Shown: positions 17,930 through 27,320, counted from the stretch's first letter. The stretch: DNA of 64,000 nt from Nocardia sp. CC227C (GCF_030767025.1 NZ_JASITE010000004.1:310001-374000), one strand, 5' to 3'. Translations and numbers: made by a program. Notes: generated from the letters alone by a model not told the origin.

Positions 17930-19003
17930 ATGAATCCCGAAACCACACGGACGGTCACCACCGAGGAGGTCGTCCTGCCCGGTCGAGTCGAACCGGACGG
18001 TCTTAAGCTGGTCACACGTCAGCTCTCGGCTCCCGGCACCGGTCAGACGCTGGTTCGCGTGCAGGCCACGGGTATTTCCTTTGCCGAGCAGCAGATGCGT
18101 CGCGGAAAGTATTTCGACCAGCCGCCGTTCCCGTTCGTGCCGGGCTACGACCTCGTCGGTGAGATCGTCGCTGTCGGCGAGGGGGTGGCACCCGCCCTGC
18201 TCGGCCGGCGCGTCGCGGCGCTGACGAAGGTCGGCGGATGGCGCAGCCACATCCTGCTCGACGCCGCCGACCTGGTTCCGGTGCCCGACGGCCTCGACGC
18301 CGCCACGGCGGAAACACTCATCGTCAACGGGGTCACCGCCTGGCGGATGCTGCACCGGGTCGCCGAAACTCGAAGTGGACAAACGATTCTGGTGCACGGC
18401 GCCAACGGCGGGGTCGGCTCCACCCTGGTCCAGCTGGCGCGGGCGGCCGGAATCACCGTGGTCGGCACCGCGTCCGAACGCCATGCCGAGGCGGTGCGCG
18501 CACTGGGCGCGCACTGGGTCGACTATCGCGGCGATATCCCCGCGCAGGTCCGCGCGGTGGCTCCCGGAGGTGTCGACGCGGTCTTCGACCACGTGGGCGG
18601 GCCCGGCATCGTCGATTCGTTCCGGCTGCTGGCACCGGGCGGCACGCTGGTGGCCTACGGCACCGCGTCGACCAAGGACGACCGGGGCAACTCCCGGCTT
18701 CCGGTGCTGAAGCTGTTCGCCCGGCTGCTGTGGTGGAATGCGTTGCCCAACAACAGGAAGGCGCACTTCTTCAACCTCTGGCAGGGCCACAGGAACATCG
18801 CGCGGTATCGAGCACGGCTGCGGGAGGATCTCGGCCGTGTCTTCGACCTGGCCGTCACGGGCCGGATACGGACCCGGGTGGCTGCTCGATTCCCGCTGTC
18901 GGAGGTGGCCGAGGCAATGCGACTCGCCGAATCCGGCACTGTCGTCGGCAAAGTGGTGCTCGAGCCATCCGAGAACACCACTCGGAAAGGTTCGGAGAAA
19001 TGA
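17930..19003 (+). CDS. Medium-chain dehydrogenase/reductase, quinone-oxidoreductase type
   Basis: 357 aa; the ATG at 17930 follows GCAGGAGGAAGAGCCC, which beats an in-frame ATG at 17897. GroES-like N-domain with PFVPGYDLVGEIVAVGEGV, then the Rossmann loop VHGANGGVGSTLVQLARAAG and a DHVGGPG segment. It lacks the zinc-ligand Cys set of alcohol dehydrogenases, so it belongs to the zinc-free NADPH:quinone/enone reductases. Controlled by the preceding TetR gene through the shared palindromes, and probably transcribed onward toward the flavin monooxygenase. A role in quinone or electrophile detoxification is an inference. Confidence 0.8.
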   Translation: MNPETTRTVTTEEVVLPGRVEPDGLKLVTRQLSAPGTGQTLVRVQATGISFAEQQMRRGKYFDQPPFPFVPGYDLVGEIVAVGEGVAPALLGRRVAALTKVGGWRSHILLDAADLVPVPDGLDAATAETLIVNGVTAWRMLHRVAETRSGQTILVHGANGGVGSTLVQLARAAGITVVGTASERHAEAVRALGAHWVDYRGDIPAQVRAVAPGGVDAVFDHVGGPGIVDSFRLLAPGGTLVAYGTASTKDDRGNSRLPVLKLFARLLWWNALPNNRKAHFFNLWQGHRNIARYRARLREDLGRVFDLAVTGRIRTRVAARFPLSEVAEAMRLAESGTVVGKVVLEPSENTTRKGSEK

Positions 19004-19131
19004 TCTTCCCGGCCGCCCGATCGTTTGCCCTTCTCAAGGTATAGCGTGCCCGGGGGCTTGCGGCAAGACCCGGCTCATGCCGCAGAATTGCCCGGCTACG
19101 CCAACGCCTGTGGAAAGAGGGACTTGTCCGA

Positions 19132-20667
19132 ATGCCGGATTATGACGTGATCATCGTGGGTGCCGGTCCGGCCGGGCTGACCCTGGCCACCGAACTGAGC
19201 TTGGCCGGCGTGCGCCCCTTGGTGCTGGAGAAGCATCTGGTGCCCCGGGAAACCCAGAAGGCCAGCGGAATCGGCGGGCGAATCCTGGACCTGCTGCGCT
19301 ACCGCGGGCTGCTGGAGCGCTTCGAAGCTGCCAGCAGCGACCCGAATATCGCGCCCCGGTTCCCGTTCGGCACGCTGCAACTGGACTTCACGCAGCTCGC
19401 CGATCCGCCGATGCGCGCGATGCCGATCCCGCAGCACGTCATCGAGCGGCTACTCGACGAACGCGCTCGCGAACTGGGTGCCGAGATTCGCCGTGGGCAC
19501 GAGGTGCTCGACGTGACCCAGGACGCGGCCGAGGTCACCGCGGCGGTCCGCGGTCCGGAAGGGATGTACCAGCTTCGCGCCGGCTACCTGGTCGGTTGCG
19601 ACGGCGGCCGCAGCAGGATCCGTGATCTGGCCGGAATTCCGTTCCCGGGCACCACCTATCCCGAGGTCAATCGGCTGGGACAGGTCCGGTTGGGCGACGC
19701 GGTCACCGTGCTCGACAACGGCGATATCGAGGTGCCCGGGTTGGGCCGGGTCGCCGCGGGCTTCACCCGCAACGAACGGGGCGTGTTCGCGTTCGCGATC
19801 GACCCCGAATCGGGGACGACGAGCCTGATGGCCACCGAGAACGAGACCACCGAATACGACGACGAGGAGCCGCCGACCCTGGCCGAGCTGAGCGACAGTG
19901 TGCGCCGGGTGCTCGGCGTCGACCTCCCGATGACGGACCCGAAGCGGCTCTCGCGCTTCACTTTCAAGGATCGGCAGGCGGAGCGGTATCGCCACGGCCG
20001 GATTCTGCTGGCCGGCGATGCGGCACACCTGCTGCCCGCCACCGGCACGGCGCTCAATGTCGGGATGCTCGATGCGGTGAACCTGGGCTGGAAACTGGCG
20101 GCGGCCGTGCGGGGCCGGGCACCGGAAGGTCTGGTGGACAGCTACCACCACGAGCGGCACATGGCCGGTGGCCGGGCCCGGCTGCAGACCCGGGCGCAGG
20201 TGGCGCTGCGTCGCGGCCGCGACGACGCCGACGAAGCGCTGCGCCAGCTCATGCAGGAGTTGCTGCGCGACGAGCCGGCGCTGCGCCGGATGGGTGAACT
20301 GGTCGGCCACAGCGACATTCGCTATCCGATGCCGGGCATCGAACACCCGCTGGCCGGGACCTTCGCACCCGATCTCACCCTGCACACCGAAGCCGGCGTC
20401 ACCAGTGTCGCCGAACTCATGCACAACGCGCGGCCGGTATTCCTCGAACTCGCCGACCGGCCGGAGTTGCGCGCGATCGCTCAGGAGTGGGGTGATGTCG
20501 CGGAGATCCGCAGCGGGAAAGCCGAAGACCAGCCCGCCGACGCCCTGCTGATCCGTCCGGACGGCCATCTGGCCTGGGTGGCGGCGATCGACGAACCCGC
20601 CGCCACCGCCGCGAACACGCTGCGCGCGGCGCTCACGCACTGGTTCGGATCACCGGACGGCGCGTAA
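19132..20667 (+). CDS. FAD-dependent aromatic monooxygenase (class A flavoprotein)
   Basis: 511 aa. The FAD dinucleotide loop is DVIIVGAGPAGLTLATELSL at the N-terminus, GYLVGCDGGRSRIRDLAGIP is the DG motif, and the second FAD motif is GRILLAGDAAHLLPATGTAL followed by NVGMLDAVNLGWKLA. A thioredoxin-like C-terminal domain (RPVFLEL..., ADALLIRPDGHLAWVA) is present, as in polyketide and rifampicin monooxygenases. It hydroxylates aromatic or polyketide substrates using NAD(P)H and O2. The ATG at 19132 follows AAAGAGGGA. It could serve in xenobiotic breakdown with the neighbouring reductase, and rifampicin-type inactivation cannot be excluded. Confidence 0.85.
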   Translation: MPDYDVIIVGAGPAGLTLATELSLAGVRPLVLEKHLVPRETQKASGIGGRILDLLRYRGLLERFEAASSDPNIAPRFPFGTLQLDFTQLADPPMRAMPIPQHVIERLLDERARELGAEIRRGHEVLDVTQDAAEVTAAVRGPEGMYQLRAGYLVGCDGGRSRIRDLAGIPFPGTTYPEVNRLGQVRLGDAVTVLDNGDIEVPGLGRVAAGFTRNERGVFAFAIDPESGTTSLMATENETTEYDDEEPPTLAELSDSVRRVLGVDLPMTDPKRLSRFTFKDRQAERYRHGRILLAGDAAHLLPATGTALNVGMLDAVNLGWKLAAAVRGRAPEGLVDSYHHERHMAGGRARLQTRAQVALRRGRDDADEALRQLMQELLRDEPALRRMGELVGHSDIRYPMPGIEHPLAGTFAPDLTLHTEAGVTSVAELMHNARPVFLELADRPELRAIAQEWGDVAEIRSGKAEDQPADALLIRPDGHLAWVAAIDEPAATAANTLRAALTHWFGSPDGA

Positions 20668-20744
20668 TCGCCCGCATCCCAGCACATTCGGCTCGGTCAG
20701 CGCCGCCGGGACGGCCGCGCGCCTCCGCTGTCTGCGATGAGGGA

Positions 20745-20773
20745 GCCGCTCACGATCGTGCTACGTGAGCGGC
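20745..20773. terminator. GC-rich stem-loop, probable terminator
   Basis: GCCGCTCACG and CGTGAGCGGC form a perfect 10-bp stem around a 9-nt loop, about 80 bp past the monooxygenase stop. No U-run follows, as is usual for actinobacterial I-shaped terminators. Confidence 0.5.
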
Positions 20774-20870
20774 GGCTTCCGACGCGCTGACCGAATCGAC
20801 GGGTGATATCCGCAACAGGCTTTTCCCAGGAGCGGGAAGTGTGGGTCGCGCGCTCCTTTGTCACACCAAA

Positions 20871-20900
20871 TATCGTGCCACTATGTGGCGGCACGTTATA
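20871..20900. promoter_or_regulatory. Palindrome upstream of the NhaC-type gene
   Basis: TATCGTGCC and GGCACGTTATA flank a 10-nt centre (ACTATGTGGC). It sits in a locally AT-richer stretch about 140 bp before the antiporter start and could be a regulator site. The protein that binds it is unknown. Confidence 0.35.
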
Positions 20901-21041
20901 CAGCGGGAAGCTTTCCTCGGCCGTCGCATAGCACCAGCGCGGCCTCCCCGGGCGCGGATATCACTGCGGCACAAGGTGAATCCGTGGACAGCGGCCGTCT
21001 CCCAGCGGGGCTCCGCCCCAGATCGCATCGGAAGGGTCGCC

Positions 21042-22655
21042 ATGTCCACGGATTCCATAGATTCGATGTCCGAGCTCCGAGAAACGAGCGTGGACTCCGC
21101 TGCGCCCGTTCCCGAACCGAGCACCGACGCGCCGCCGGGCAAGCCGTCGTTCGCCGGGCGTCTCGGCGGATCGAGCGGCCTCATCGGGGTGATCGTGATC
21201 GCGGTCGTTCTGATCGCCCTCGGATTCCTCTCCCCCGGCAGGCTTCCCGGTGAGGGCGAGCATGTGGGCGCATTCAGCCTGCTGCCCGCCCTGGTCACGC
21301 TGGTCGTGGTGTTCGCCACCAAGAACGTGGTGGCCGCGCTGTTCCTCGGTGTCGTCACCGGCGGCGTCGTGAGCGCGGAGTACAACATCGTCGACGGTTT
21401 CATGCTCCCGTCGCTGGGCACCGTCTCGTTCGCGACCATCCTGCTGGTCTACCTGTGGGCGCTGGGCGGGCTGATCGGCCTGTGGACGCGCACCGGCGGC
21501 GCGCAGGCCTTCGCGGAGATGGCGGGCCGCACCCTGGTACGCGGCCCCGTCAGTGCCCGGATCTTCGGCTGGTTGGTGGGCGTGCTGTTCCACCAGGGCG
21601 GCACCATCTCGACCATCCTGGCCGGCACCACCGTGCGCCCGCTCACCGACAAGCACAAAGTGTCGAAGGAGGAGGTGACCTACATCGTCGACTCCACCGC
21701 CTCGCCGGTCGCGACCGTGCTGCCGTTCAACGCCTGGCCGCTCTACGTGGCGGGCCTGATCGTGGGGACCACGCCGCTGTTCGCCACCGAGGACGACGGC
21801 GTCGCGTTCTTCATCAGCTCGATCCCCTTCAACTTCTACGCGATCTTCGCGCTCATCGCGACGCTGCTGTTCGCCTGGGGGAAGCTGCCCTGGGTCGGCG
21901 GCGCGATGAAGAAGGCCATCCACCGCGCCCGCACCACCGGACAGCTCAACGCACCGACCGCCAAGCCGATCACCTCCGACGAGCTGGTCACCATGAAGCT
22001 GCCCAAGGACTACTCGCCGAGCGTCGCCGACTTCGCCGTCCCGATGGGAGTGTTGCTCTCCGTCGTCGTCGGCTCCTATGCCCTGACCGGAAAGGTGCTC
22101 ATCGCGCAGGGATTCGGACTTGCGGTGATCACCGCGATCGTGCTGGCGCTGATCAAGGGGCTCCCTCTCGGCGAGGCCATCGAGGGCTTCGTCGACGGCT
22201 GCAAGGGCGTGACCGTCGGCGCGCTGATCCTGGCTTTGGCGGTGACGCTCGGCTACGTGTCCAAGCAGCTCGGCACCGCGAACTACATCGTCGAGACCAC
22301 CTCGAGCTGGGTGGTGGATCCGCTGCTGCCCGCCATCCTCATGGTGATCTGCATGGTGGTGGCATTCTCCATCGGCTCCTCCTGGGGCACCTTCGCGGTC
22401 GTCTTCCCGCTCGCGATGCCGCTCGCCTACGCCATCGACCCGAACCCGATCTACCTGCACCTGTGCTTCGGGGCCGTCGTCGGCGGCGCGGTCTTCGGCG
22501 ACCAGGCCTCCCCCATCTCCGACACGACGATCCTCTCCGCCCTCGCCTGCGGCGGCGACGTCATGGACCACGTGCGAACCCAACTCCCCCTCGCCCTCGC
22601 CGCCGCATCCCTCGCCGCGGCGACCTCGACGACGCTGGCGTTCGTCGTGCTGTGA
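21042..22655 (+). CDS. NhaC-family Na+/H+ antiporter
   Basis: 537 aa from ATG 21042 after GGAAGGGTCG. An acidic cytoplasmic leader of about 45 residues is followed by some 11-12 hydrophobic segments. FHQGGTISTILAGTT, DSTASPVATVLPFNAWPLY and GAVFGDQASPISDTTIL are features of the NhaC branch of the ion-transporter superfamily, where polar residues in interrupted helices carry Na+ and H+. It sits alone between hairpins on both sides, so it is monocistronic. Related carriers exchange malate/lactate or amines, so the substrate is not certain. Confidence 0.8.
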   Translation: MSTDSIDSMSELRETSVDSAAPVPEPSTDAPPGKPSFAGRLGGSSGLIGVIVIAVVLIALGFLSPGRLPGEGEHVGAFSLLPALVTLVVVFATKNVVAALFLGVVTGGVVSAEYNIVDGFMLPSLGTVSFATILLVYLWALGGLIGLWTRTGGAQAFAEMAGRTLVRGPVSARIFGWLVGVLFHQGGTISTILAGTTVRPLTDKHKVSKEEVTYIVDSTASPVATVLPFNAWPLYVAGLIVGTTPLFATEDDGVAFFISSIPFNFYAIFALIATLLFAWGKLPWVGGAMKKAIHRARTTGQLNAPTAKPITSDELVTMKLPKDYSPSVADFAVPMGVLLSVVVGSYALTGKVLIAQGFGLAVITAIVLALIKGLPLGEAIEGFVDGCKGVTVGALILALAVTLGYVSKQLGTANYIVETTSSWVVDPLLPAILMVICMVVAFSIGSSWGTFAVVFPLAMPLAYAIDPNPIYLHLCFGAVVGGAVFGDQASPISDTTILSALACGGDVMDHVRTQLPLALAAASLAAATSTTLAFVVL

Positions 22656-22699
22656 GGGCGTGGCCGCGCGACCGCTGAACAAGGAGGTCGAATTCGTCT

Positions 22700-22731
22700 C
22701 TACGGTGCGGGTGGCGACACCCGCACCGTAG
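22700..22731. terminator. Bidirectional stem-loop terminator
   Basis: CTACGGTGCGGGTG and CACCCGCACCGTAG pair perfectly over 14 bp around a GCGA tetraloop. It lies between the converging antiporter and XRE-regulator genes and can serve both strands. Confidence 0.7.
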
Positions 22732-22784
22732 TCCCGCGTCTGCGGGCTCCTCGGCGCCACCCCGCGCGGGCGCTGTGTGCCGGG

Positions 22785-23609
22785 CTAATGCGCGATCTCG
22801 GCGAGTTCGCGCAATGCCGCCGCGGATCGGGTTTCGGGTTCGGCGGTGTAGGTGATCAGCATCTGTCCGGGCTCCCCGGGCAGGCTGGCGGCCTGGAAGG
22901 CCAGGGTCAGATCGCCGACCAAGGGATGGTGGAACAGGAAGTGATTGTGCGCCTTGTCGGCGACATCGTAGGTGGCCCAGATATCTCGGAACATCGTGCT
23001 CCTCGCCAGCATGTGCTCGATGAGGTGGGTGATGTCGGGATCGCCCGGGTGGCGGCTCAGCTGTAGTCGCAGGAACGCGACATTCTCCTTGCGGCCGATC
23101 ATGGGGTCGTCGAACAGCGCCTGCATGTCCTCATCGATGAACAGGAAATGCGACCAGTTCCGATCCTCGGCCTTCAGTGCGTCGAAATCGGTGAACATTG
23201 TGCACGCCAGTCTGTTCCACGCTATGACGTCGGCCAATGGGCCGATGACATAGGCGGGTGTCTCCGGTGTCGAGTCGAGCAGATGCTGTAGCGCGGGCCG
23301 GACGGTGCGCGGCCCCAGCGGGGTCGTCCGGGCCGGGCTGCTCAGATTGCTGAGGTACTCGCGCTCGTCCCGGCTCAGCCGCAGCGCGTCGGCCACCCCC
23401 TCCAGCACCTCCCGGGAGACGCCGTGTACGCGGCCCTGTTCCAGCCGCGTGTAATAGTCGACGCCGATATTGGCCAGGGACGCCAGTTCCTCGCGGCGTA
23501 ACCCGGTGACTCGCCTGCGATTTCCGGTCGGCCGGATGCCCAGGTCCTCGGGCGTGAGGCGACCGCGCCGAGACCTCAGAAACGCGCCCAACTCCGCCCA
23601 CCGCTCCAT
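22785..23609 (-). CDS. XRE-family regulator with MmyB-like ligand domain
   Basis: 274 aa. The N-terminal helix-turn-helix is [20 protein letters not shown] then TRLEQGR, and the PYVIGP-like start of the C-terminal domain ([18 protein letters not shown]) is the MmyB-like, PAS-fold lipid-binding domain common in actinobacteria. Start is the ATG at 23609. It is divergent from the epoxide hydrolase gene across about 110 bp, and in such pairs the regulator usually controls the divergent oxidoreductase or hydrolase; here that is inferred. Confidence 0.85.
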   Translation of the reverse strand: MERWAELGAFLRSRRGRLTPEDLGIRPTGNRRRVTGLRREELASLANIGVDYYTRLEQGRVHGVSREVLEGVADALRLSRDEREYLSNLSSPARTTPLGPRTVRPALQHLLDSTPETPAYVIGPLADVIAWNRLACTMFTDFDALKAEDRNWSHFLFIDEDMQALFDDPMIGRKENVAFLRLQLSRHPGDPDITHLIEHMLARSTMFRDIWATYDVADKAHNHFLFHHPLVGDLTLAFQAASLPGEPGQMLITYTAEPETRSAAALRELAEIAH

Positions 23610-23719
23610 GCGACGACCATAACCGTTGCCGTCGTCCTGGTACCGGCAGACCTAGGATATTTCGACCGGGGTGTACCGGGGTACTGGGTAACCGGCCGGC
23701 TGATCAACAGGATCGGGGT

Positions 23720-24940
23720 ATGAGCGAAACAACGCAGATCCTCCCGTTCCAGATCGATATCTCACAGCCCGCTCTCGATGACCTCATCGACCGCCTCGCT
23801 CGGACCCGTTTGCCCGCAGAGATTCCCGGCGTCGGCTGGAGCCGGGGCGTACCCGCCGACTATCTGCGCGAACTAGCCGACTACTGGCGCGATGAATTCG
23901 ACTGGCGAGCGCAGGAGGCCCGGCTCAACGCCTTCCCGCAGTACATCACCGAAATCGACGGTCAGAAGCTGCATTTCCTGCACGTCCGATCGCCGGAACC
24001 GGATGCGCTGCCGCTGCTTCTGGTACACGGCTGGCCGGGCTCGATCGCCGAATTCACAGAACTCATAGGGCCTTTGACCGATCCGGTGCGGCACGGCGGT
24101 GACGCCGCGGATGCCTTCCACGTCATCGTGCCCTCGATTCCGGGATTCGGGTTCTCCGGTCCCGCTACCGATCCCGGTTGGTCATCGCGTCGTATCGCGG
24201 CGGCCTTCGCCGAACTGATGAACCGCCTGGACTACGACTCCTATGGCGCGCAGGGCGGTGACATCGGTGCGGGAATCTGCCGCGAACTCGGCCTGATCGA
24301 TGCCGAACATGTGGTGGCGCTGCATGTCAACGGTGGCCTGTCCTATCCGCAGCTGACGGATGAGGAGGTGTCCCGGCTCAGCGATGCCGAACGCGCGCGT
24401 ATCGACCGGATGAACGAATTCATGCAGGAGGCGAGCGGCTACCTCGCCATCCAATCGACCCGGCCGCAGACGCTGGCCTACGCGCTCACCGACTCACCGA
24501 TCGGGCAGTTGGCGTGGATCGTGGACAAGTACAACGACTTCACCAATCTGGACAAGCTGCCGCATGATGCGGTCGGCCGCGATGTGCTGCTCACCCAGGT
24601 GAGCATCTACTGGTTCACCGGCACCGCCGGTTCATCGGCCGCCGCGTACTACGAGGATGCGCACTCGGGGGCGGGTTGGGGCCTGCCCGAACCGTCGACC
24701 GTGCCGACCGCCGTTGCCCAGTTCACCATCCAGGATGTCGCCATCCGCGACTACGACGAACGCGCCAACAATATCGTCGCCTGGACCGAGTACGACCGCG
24801 GCGGGCATTTCGCCGCCATGGAAGCGCCGGACCTGCTGCTCGCCGACATCCGCGACTGTTACCGCACCAGGCGTCAGCCCGCCGTCGGCTCGGCGACGGC
24901 CCAGTCGTCTCGGCCCGGCCGCCGGGAGCACGATGGATAA
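23720..24940 (+). CDS. Epoxide hydrolase (EHN-type alpha/beta hydrolase)
   Basis: 406 aa. The N-terminal EHN domain runs to about residue 110 ([20 protein letters not shown], then YWRDEFDWR). The alpha/beta hydrolase core has the oxyanion motif HGWPGS, the nucleophile elbow [17 protein letters not shown] with Asp as nucleophile, and the catalytic His in [14 protein letters not shown]. The family opens epoxides to diols in the cytoplasm. It shares a control region with the divergent XRE regulator, and the VOC protein gene follows about 180 bp later. The last 25 residues are polar and poorly conserved-looking. Confidence 0.85.
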   Translation: MSETTQILPFQIDISQPALDDLIDRLARTRLPAEIPGVGWSRGVPADYLRELADYWRDEFDWRAQEARLNAFPQYITEIDGQKLHFLHVRSPEPDALPLLLVHGWPGSIAEFTELIGPLTDPVRHGGDAADAFHVIVPSIPGFGFSGPATDPGWSSRRIAAAFAELMNRLDYDSYGAQGGDIGAGICRELGLIDAEHVVALHVNGGLSYPQLTDEEVSRLSDAERARIDRMNEFMQEASGYLAIQSTRPQTLAYALTDSPIGQLAWIVDKYNDFTNLDKLPHDAVGRDVLLTQVSIYWFTGTAGSSAAAYYEDAHSGAGWGLPEPSTVPTAVAQFTIQDVAIRDYDERANNIVAWTEYDRGGHFAAMEAPDLLLADIRDCYRTRRQPAVGSATAQSSRPGRREHDG

Positions 24941-25119
24941 GCAGATGTAATCACCAGCTACGGAATTTCCGTGTTGTTCCGGCTACGCGTAGCGGGCAGT
25001 CTCGAGTTCGGCTCGCACGAAATCCGCTGCGGGACAGATCGGGACCCGGATCAACTACACCCCCGCCCCGGACATGCAGGGCGGCAACACCATACACCTA
25101 CGAACTAAGGGATACCCTC

Positions 25120-25536
25120 ATGAAACTCACCAGCTTCTATCCGGTCATCGGTACATCGCGAATCCAGGAGTCCCGTGACTTCTACACCAGGCTGTTCGGG
25201 TTCGACGTCACCTTCGAAGCCGACTGGTATGTGAGCCTGCGTCGGCAGGGCGAGCAGCCGTACGAACTGGCCCTGCTCGACTACACCCACCCGACGGTTC
25301 CCGAGGCCTACCGCAAACCCGTACAGGGGCTGCTCCTCAACTTCGAGGTCGAGGACGTGGACGCGGAGTGGGAACGGCTCGTCGTCAACGAAGGACTCCA
25401 TCCCGAACTGGAGTTGCGCAGCGAGGAATTCGGGCAGCGACACTTCATCGTGGCCGACCCCAACGGTGTGCTGATCGACGTGATCACCGAGATCGAGCCC
25501 GTCGGGGAGTTCGCCACACAGTTCACCAATCCGTGA
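25120..25536 (+). CDS. VOC-superfamily (glyoxalase/bleomycin-resistance fold) protein
   Basis: 138 aa from ATG 25120. The fold is shown by [20 protein letters not shown] then [15 protein letters not shown] in the first module, and [19 protein letters not shown] ... [20 protein letters not shown] in the second. One or two metal ligands may be missing: Glu in DVITEIE is present, but a clear N-terminal His is not. VOC proteins bind or transform small molecules and sometimes sequester drugs. It may be co-expressed with the epoxide hydrolase, though a 179-bp gap leaves room for its own promoter. Confidence 0.75.
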   Translation: MKLTSFYPVIGTSRIQESRDFYTRLFGFDVTFEADWYVSLRRQGEQPYELALLDYTHPTVPEAYRKPVQGLLLNFEVEDVDAEWERLVVNEGLHPELELRSEEFGQRHFIVADPNGVLIDVITEIEPVGEFATQFTNP

Positions 25537-25594
25537 TGAGATTCAGGGACGAACGGGGTTCTACGACAGCCCCCTCTGCGCGGCCAACCGCAGG

Positions 25595-25738
25595 TCAGCG
25601 GTGCTTACCACCCTTTTTCTCGAAGCCTTCGATCGCGGATTGCGGATTGGTGGATTTGGCCTTCTTCTCCGCTCGTTTCTCCTTCAGGGTTTTGCCCTGA
25701 GCCTTGGACATCTTGCTACGCGGAGATTTGTCGGACAA
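25595..25738 (-). CDS. Very small basic protein, about 47 aa
   Basis: The minus strand reads MSDKSPRSKMSKAQGK, then TLKEKRAEKKAKSTNP, then QSAIEGFEKKGGKHR, followed by TGA. The TTG start at 25738 follows AAAGGA with a good spacer; an ATG nine codons later (25711) would give 38 aa. The composition is one-third Lys/Arg and predicted helical in the middle. I recall similar short Lys-rich proteins in other Corynebacteriales and take it as a real conserved small gene, possibly nucleic-acid binding. It lies between the VOC gene and tRNA-Leu. Confidence 0.6.
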   Translation of the reverse strand: MSDKSPRSKMSKAQGKTLKEKRAEKKAKSTNPQSAIEGFEKKGGKHR

Positions 25739-25970
25739 CTGGTTGGTCCTTTGTTCGGAAGGCCTCGACGGCCTCGTTGCCTCGACCCTACGCCACCCCG
25801 GGGCATCCCCGTTCCGGATCGAGGCAGGCGGCCGTCGAGGCGTGCCGAAACCGACGGGGTACCGTACCTGCCGGGCCGATGTGGCCTAGGGGCGCAGGTA
25901 CGGTCGCGTCGTTCGACGGCGCGACGAACACGAACGCCCGCTGACTCGAGCGTCTCCCAGAGCCGTCTCG

Positions 25971-26044
25971 TGCCCCCGGTCGGGCTCGAACCGACACTGG
26001 GCGGATTTTAAGTCCGCTGCCTCTGCCAATTGGGCTACGGGGGC
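25971..26044 (-). tRNA. tRNA-Leu (anticodon TAA), short variable loop
   Basis: On the minus strand GCCCCCG...CGGGGGC-A forms the acceptor stem, GCGGA-CTTAAAA-TCCGC the anticodon arm (U33, anticodon TAA) and GTCGG-TTCGAGC-CCGAC the T arm. The variable loop is only five bases (CCAGT), giving 74 nt with no encoded CCA. A leucine tRNA normally has a long variable arm, so identity rests on the anticodon alone. Confidence 0.8.
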
Positions 26045-26170
26045 GCGGGGTCAGCCTACCGAGCCGTACGGTTGTGCCGGAATCTTCTGGGGGTGGATTC
26101 GGGTGGGTGTCTCAGGTGCGCCGTGGGGTCGCGGCCGGGGGGCGTTGTTGGGTGCGCCAGCCGGGTGCCG

Positions 26171-26200
26171 ACCCGTGCCGGGCTGGCACCCGGCACGGGT
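26171..26200. terminator. Stem-loop terminator of the cutinase-like gene
   Basis: ACCCGTGCCGGG and CCCGGCACGGGT form a perfect 12-bp stem with a 6-nt loop, 7 bp beyond the minus-strand stop codon at 26208. Confidence 0.7.
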
Positions 26201-26207
26201 GCGCGGG

Positions 26208-27155
26208 TCAGGCGGTCCGGGCTATGCCGGTGAGCCAGTTGCGGAGCCAGGTGGTGGCGGTGGTGCCGTTGGCGTCCACCACGTAGGCGGGGTAGGAGTG
26301 GTGGACTCCGGAGCGGTAGAACTCCTCCACCTGGCGAGCCCACTGTTCGCTGGCGGGGTCGTCGGCGGGGGCGGTGAGGATGGCGTTCCAGCCGGGGGTG
26401 AGGGCCTCGCCGAGGATGGCTTGCAGGGTGAGGGCGTAGTTGCCGAACTGGAGGGGGTCGGGGGCGGAGAGTTGGGTGAGGAAGCCGGCGAAGCGGCCCG
26501 CCAGGTCGTCGGTGGGGACCGAGCAGTAGAGATCGCCCGCGGCGCAGATGGTGCGGACCTTGGGGGCGAGCCAGCCGAAGCCGCCCACGCGCGCGCCGCC
26601 CGCACCGGCGCCGGGGACGGGCGGGCCGATCAGGATGTCGGTGGGTGAGCGGCGGGGGTCGGAGAGCAGGCCGACTGCGACCACGCGGTCGGGCGGGATC
26701 ACGCCGAGGCCGGTGCCGATCTCGGCGGCCAGGTCACCGGCGGCGTCCGCGCCCTGGCTGTAGCCGAGCAGGGCGAAACGTGTTGCGCCGCAGCGGGCCG
26801 CCCGGTCGGCGATCAGGGCACGTGCGGCATCGACGGCCTCCCGCTTGGAGCGGCCGTAGACCTCGCCCTCCCAGGGCAGGGCGGTGGCCGCGTAGCTGAC
26901 GTAGTCGGTGCGCACGCTGCTGGGCAGGCCGTTGGTCACCAGGGACAACATGCCCTGCTTCGGGTCTTCCCGGGAGGTCTCCCAGGTGCCGGGCACCGCG
27001 ATGACGTTCAGGGCGGGGCAATCACCCGGCGCGGCTTCCGCGCGGGGTGCTCCCGTCGCCCACACCATGCCCGCCGCCACCGCGGCCGCGACAGCGATAC
27101 CGGCCATACGGAACGCACGCGTTCCGCGCCGAAGCCCAGTTGCTCGCAACGACAA
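26208..27155 (-). CDS. Secreted cutinase-like serine esterase (Culp family)
   Basis: 315 aa from TTG 27155, preceded by AAGGAG at an 8-base spacing; longer in-frame starts lack a ribosome site. A Sec signal peptide (GIAVAAAVAAGMVWATGAPR.EAA) precedes the mature start APGDCPALNVIAVPGTWE. Catalytic Ser is in LLGYSQGADAAGD. The acid/His pair expected near the C-terminus may be represented by GDLYC.. and HHSYPAYV. Pattern and length resemble mycobacterial Culp6 (Rv3802c), an envelope lipase/thioesterase, but this copy is not in the mycolic-acid locus. Two Cys pairs could form disulfides. Confidence 0.75.
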   Translation of the reverse strand: MSLRATGLRRGTRAFRMAGIAVAAAVAAGMVWATGAPRAEAAPGDCPALNVIAVPGTWETSREDPKQGMLSLVTNGLPSSVRTDYVSYAATALPWEGEVYGRSKREAVDAARALIADRAARCGATRFALLGYSQGADAAGDLAAEIGTGLGVIPPDRVVAVGLLSDPRRSPTDILIGPPVPGAGAGGARVGGFGWLAPKVRTICAAGDLYCSVPTDDLAGRFAGFLTQLSAPDPLQFGNYALTLQAILGEALTPGWNAILTAPADDPASEQWARQVEEFYRSGVHHSYPAYVVDANGTTATTWLRNWLTGIARTA

Positions 27156-27320
27156 GGCCACACTCCTTGCTCGAGTTCTCCGCACGCAGCGGATCAAACA
27201 TCCACACCGCGTGGATCGCGACATTGCGGACATCCACGCCCAGCCGACGGCCGAACCGACCGTAGCGAACTTCAGGCTTCCCGCGAAAGTGCTTTGCGCA
27301 GGTATTAACGATCCGTTCGG

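Larger units (their letters stand above)
20668..21041. other. Intergenic region with two inverted repeats
   Basis: 374 bp without a gene. It holds a hairpin at 20745-20773 close to the monooxygenase end and a separate palindrome at 20871-20900. The frame of the downstream antiporter stays open back to 20841, but those codons read as non-coding and a good ribosome site supports the start at 21042. Confidence 0.6.
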
